Of a DNA stretch of 64,000 nt, positions 63,175 through 64,000 are shown piece by piece. Each line of letters opens with the position of its first letter. Position 1 is the first letter of the stretch. The notes beneath the pieces are model-generated. The model was not told the origin of the DNA, ran no database searches, and worked only from the letters and a program-made list of their open reading frames with translations. The stretch comes from Verrucomicrobiota bacterium. GTDB lineage: Bacteria; Verrucomicrobiota; Verrucomicrobiia; Opitutales; Puniceicoccaceae. The translations under genes were made by a program, and so were the position numbers. Location of the stretch: contig JBCDMB010000007.1 of NCBI GenBank assembly GCA_038744685.1, forward strand, positions 1 through 64,000, given 5' to 3'.

Positions 63175-64000
63175 ATGGAAAAGAAACAGAGCTCAGCATC
63201 ACAGAGTATTAACGCTCTGGTGAAGACTCTCGAACTCAGCACAAGTGCGATCATTTTCACGGATACTCGTGGACGTATCACGTACGTAAATCAGTCCTTT
63301 CTCGACAAGACCGGTTATTCGAGCGCAGAGGTCCTCGGGCGAAATCCCCGTATCCTTAAATCGGGAAGGCAGTCCAAGGAAGTCTATGAAGAACTTTGGA
63401 GAAGGATCTCCTCTGGCCACACATGGACTGGCGAACTTCAAAACAAAAAAAAGAACGGCACTCTTTTTTGGGAGCACGCGACGATTTTTCCAGTTTTCGA
63501 TGATCATCAAAAGACCCGACAGTTTGTTGCAATTAAAGAGGACATTACTGAACGAAAAAGGACCGAACAGATACTCCGATGTATTGCCGAGGCGAACCAG
63601 ATTCTGGTCCATTCCTCCAGTCTTTCCGTTACCATACCTCAAATCCTTGAGCTCCTAGGTCAAGCAAGCGAAGTTGATCGAACCTATATTTTTACTTATT
63701 CAGAACCCGTTTCTGATCCAGAGAAAGGGGTATTTAGTATCAAATACGAATGGAATTCGGGAGCCTTTCGACCGCTATTGCAAATTCCCGAAATGCAGAA
63801 CTTCTCCGCTTCAGGCGGGGTGTTTGCCGAATGGTCGAGCCTGCTGAAAAAAGGCGAAACCATTGAAGTTGCCGTGGGTAGTTTACCTCTCAAGGAGCAG
63901 TATTTTCTAAGGGCTCAGGACGTTCAGTCCATCCTGATGGTTCCAATTTTCCTCAATGAACTTCTTTACGGGGTGATCGGTTTTGACGATTGCCGATCCG
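63175..64000 (+). CDS. PAS/GAF sensor protein, cut by the window edge
   Basis: 275 complete codons visible, open at 64000. The ATG at 63175 is preceded by AAAGGGTG. A PAS domain covers about residues 15-125: IIFTDTRGRITYVN, GYSSAEVLGRNPRIL and the PAC part FVAIKEDITERK. A GAF domain begins near residue 135 (ILRCIAEANQILVHSS, ILELLGQASEVDRTYIF) and continues past the edge. No stop is reached and no kinase or output domain is seen yet; a histidine kinase or diguanylate cyclase could follow. Confidence 0.85.
   Translation, partial: MEKKQSSASQSINALVKTLELSTSAIIFTDTRGRITYVNQSFLDKTGYSSAEVLGRNPRILKSGRQSKEVYEELWRRISSGHTWTGELQNKKKNGTLFWEHATIFPVFDDHQKTRQFVAIKEDITERKRTEQILRCIAEANQILVHSSSLSVTIPQILELLGQASEVDRTYIFTYSEPVSDPEKGVFSIKYEWNSGAFRPLLQIPEMQNFSASGGVFAEWSSLLKKGETIEVAVGSLPLKEQYFLRAQDVQSILMVPIFLNELLYGVIGFDDCRS

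Overview
The window is a 64 kb stretch of ordinary bacterial chromosome at near-continuous coding density. It holds about 59 protein genes, mostly housekeeping, in short operons on both strands. I saw no rRNA, tRNA, CRISPR array, prophage or transposase gene. The cell is Gram-negative: there are genes for Kdo activation and transfer (kdsB, waaA), heptose activation (rfaE2), a lipid A-type acyltransferase, lipoproteins and a beta-barrel candidate. It probably makes menaquinone (menD). Base composition near 50 percent GC, the long LepB, the degenerate RibA half of RibBA, the intergenic word-like repeats and the GxxExxY gene suggest Verrucomicrobiota, perhaps class Opitutia. That placement is inference; no rRNA is present to confirm it.

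Layout. 0.2-9.3 kb: aldo/keto reductases, a DMT permease, the nickel-pincer cofactor genes larE/larC/larB, an exported protein and menD. 9.3-15.7 kb (minus strand): msrA, prmA, rfaE2, dnaJ-grpE and waaA-dapA, with a 100-bp inverted repeat between rfaE2 and dnaJ. 15.8-21.6 kb (plus): a RibK-like protein, pilT, fabD, lepA, lepB. 21.6-34 kb: an exported PD-(D/E)XK-like protein, a SulP transporter divergent from argG, an MsbA-type ABC exporter, uvrA, glutaredoxin, a phosphoesterase and a class V aminotransferase. 34-41.9 kb: topoisomerase III, then glpF-glpK-glpD and a YghZ-type reductase. 42-48 kb: ndk, ribB(A), ribH, nusB, ftsY and an acyltransferase/glycosyltransferase fusion. 48-56 kb (mostly minus): photolyase, VOC protein, an OleC-like ligase behind kdsB, an ArsC/Spx protein, an SOD-like protein, dtd, a HAD phosphatase and YceI. 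56-64 kb: acs, a pseudopilin, an orphan Ski2-like helicase, an ABC-F ATPase and a PAS/GAF sensor cut by the window edge.

The best candidates for something under-described are: (1) a GxxExxY (PD-(D/E)XK-like) gene framed by matching direct and inverted repeats and sitting between ribH and nusB; (2) several unrelated families of short-period repeats confined to intergenic spacers; (3) two 18-nt hairpins downstream of uvrA that differ only by compensatory changes; (4) a single-chain LpxL-type acyltransferase plus GT9 glycosyltransferase; (5) an OleC-like ligase coupled to kdsB; (6) a bacterial RibK/DUF120-like protein. Many starts here lack a strong Shine-Dalgarno sequence, so start codons were mostly chosen from family N-termini.
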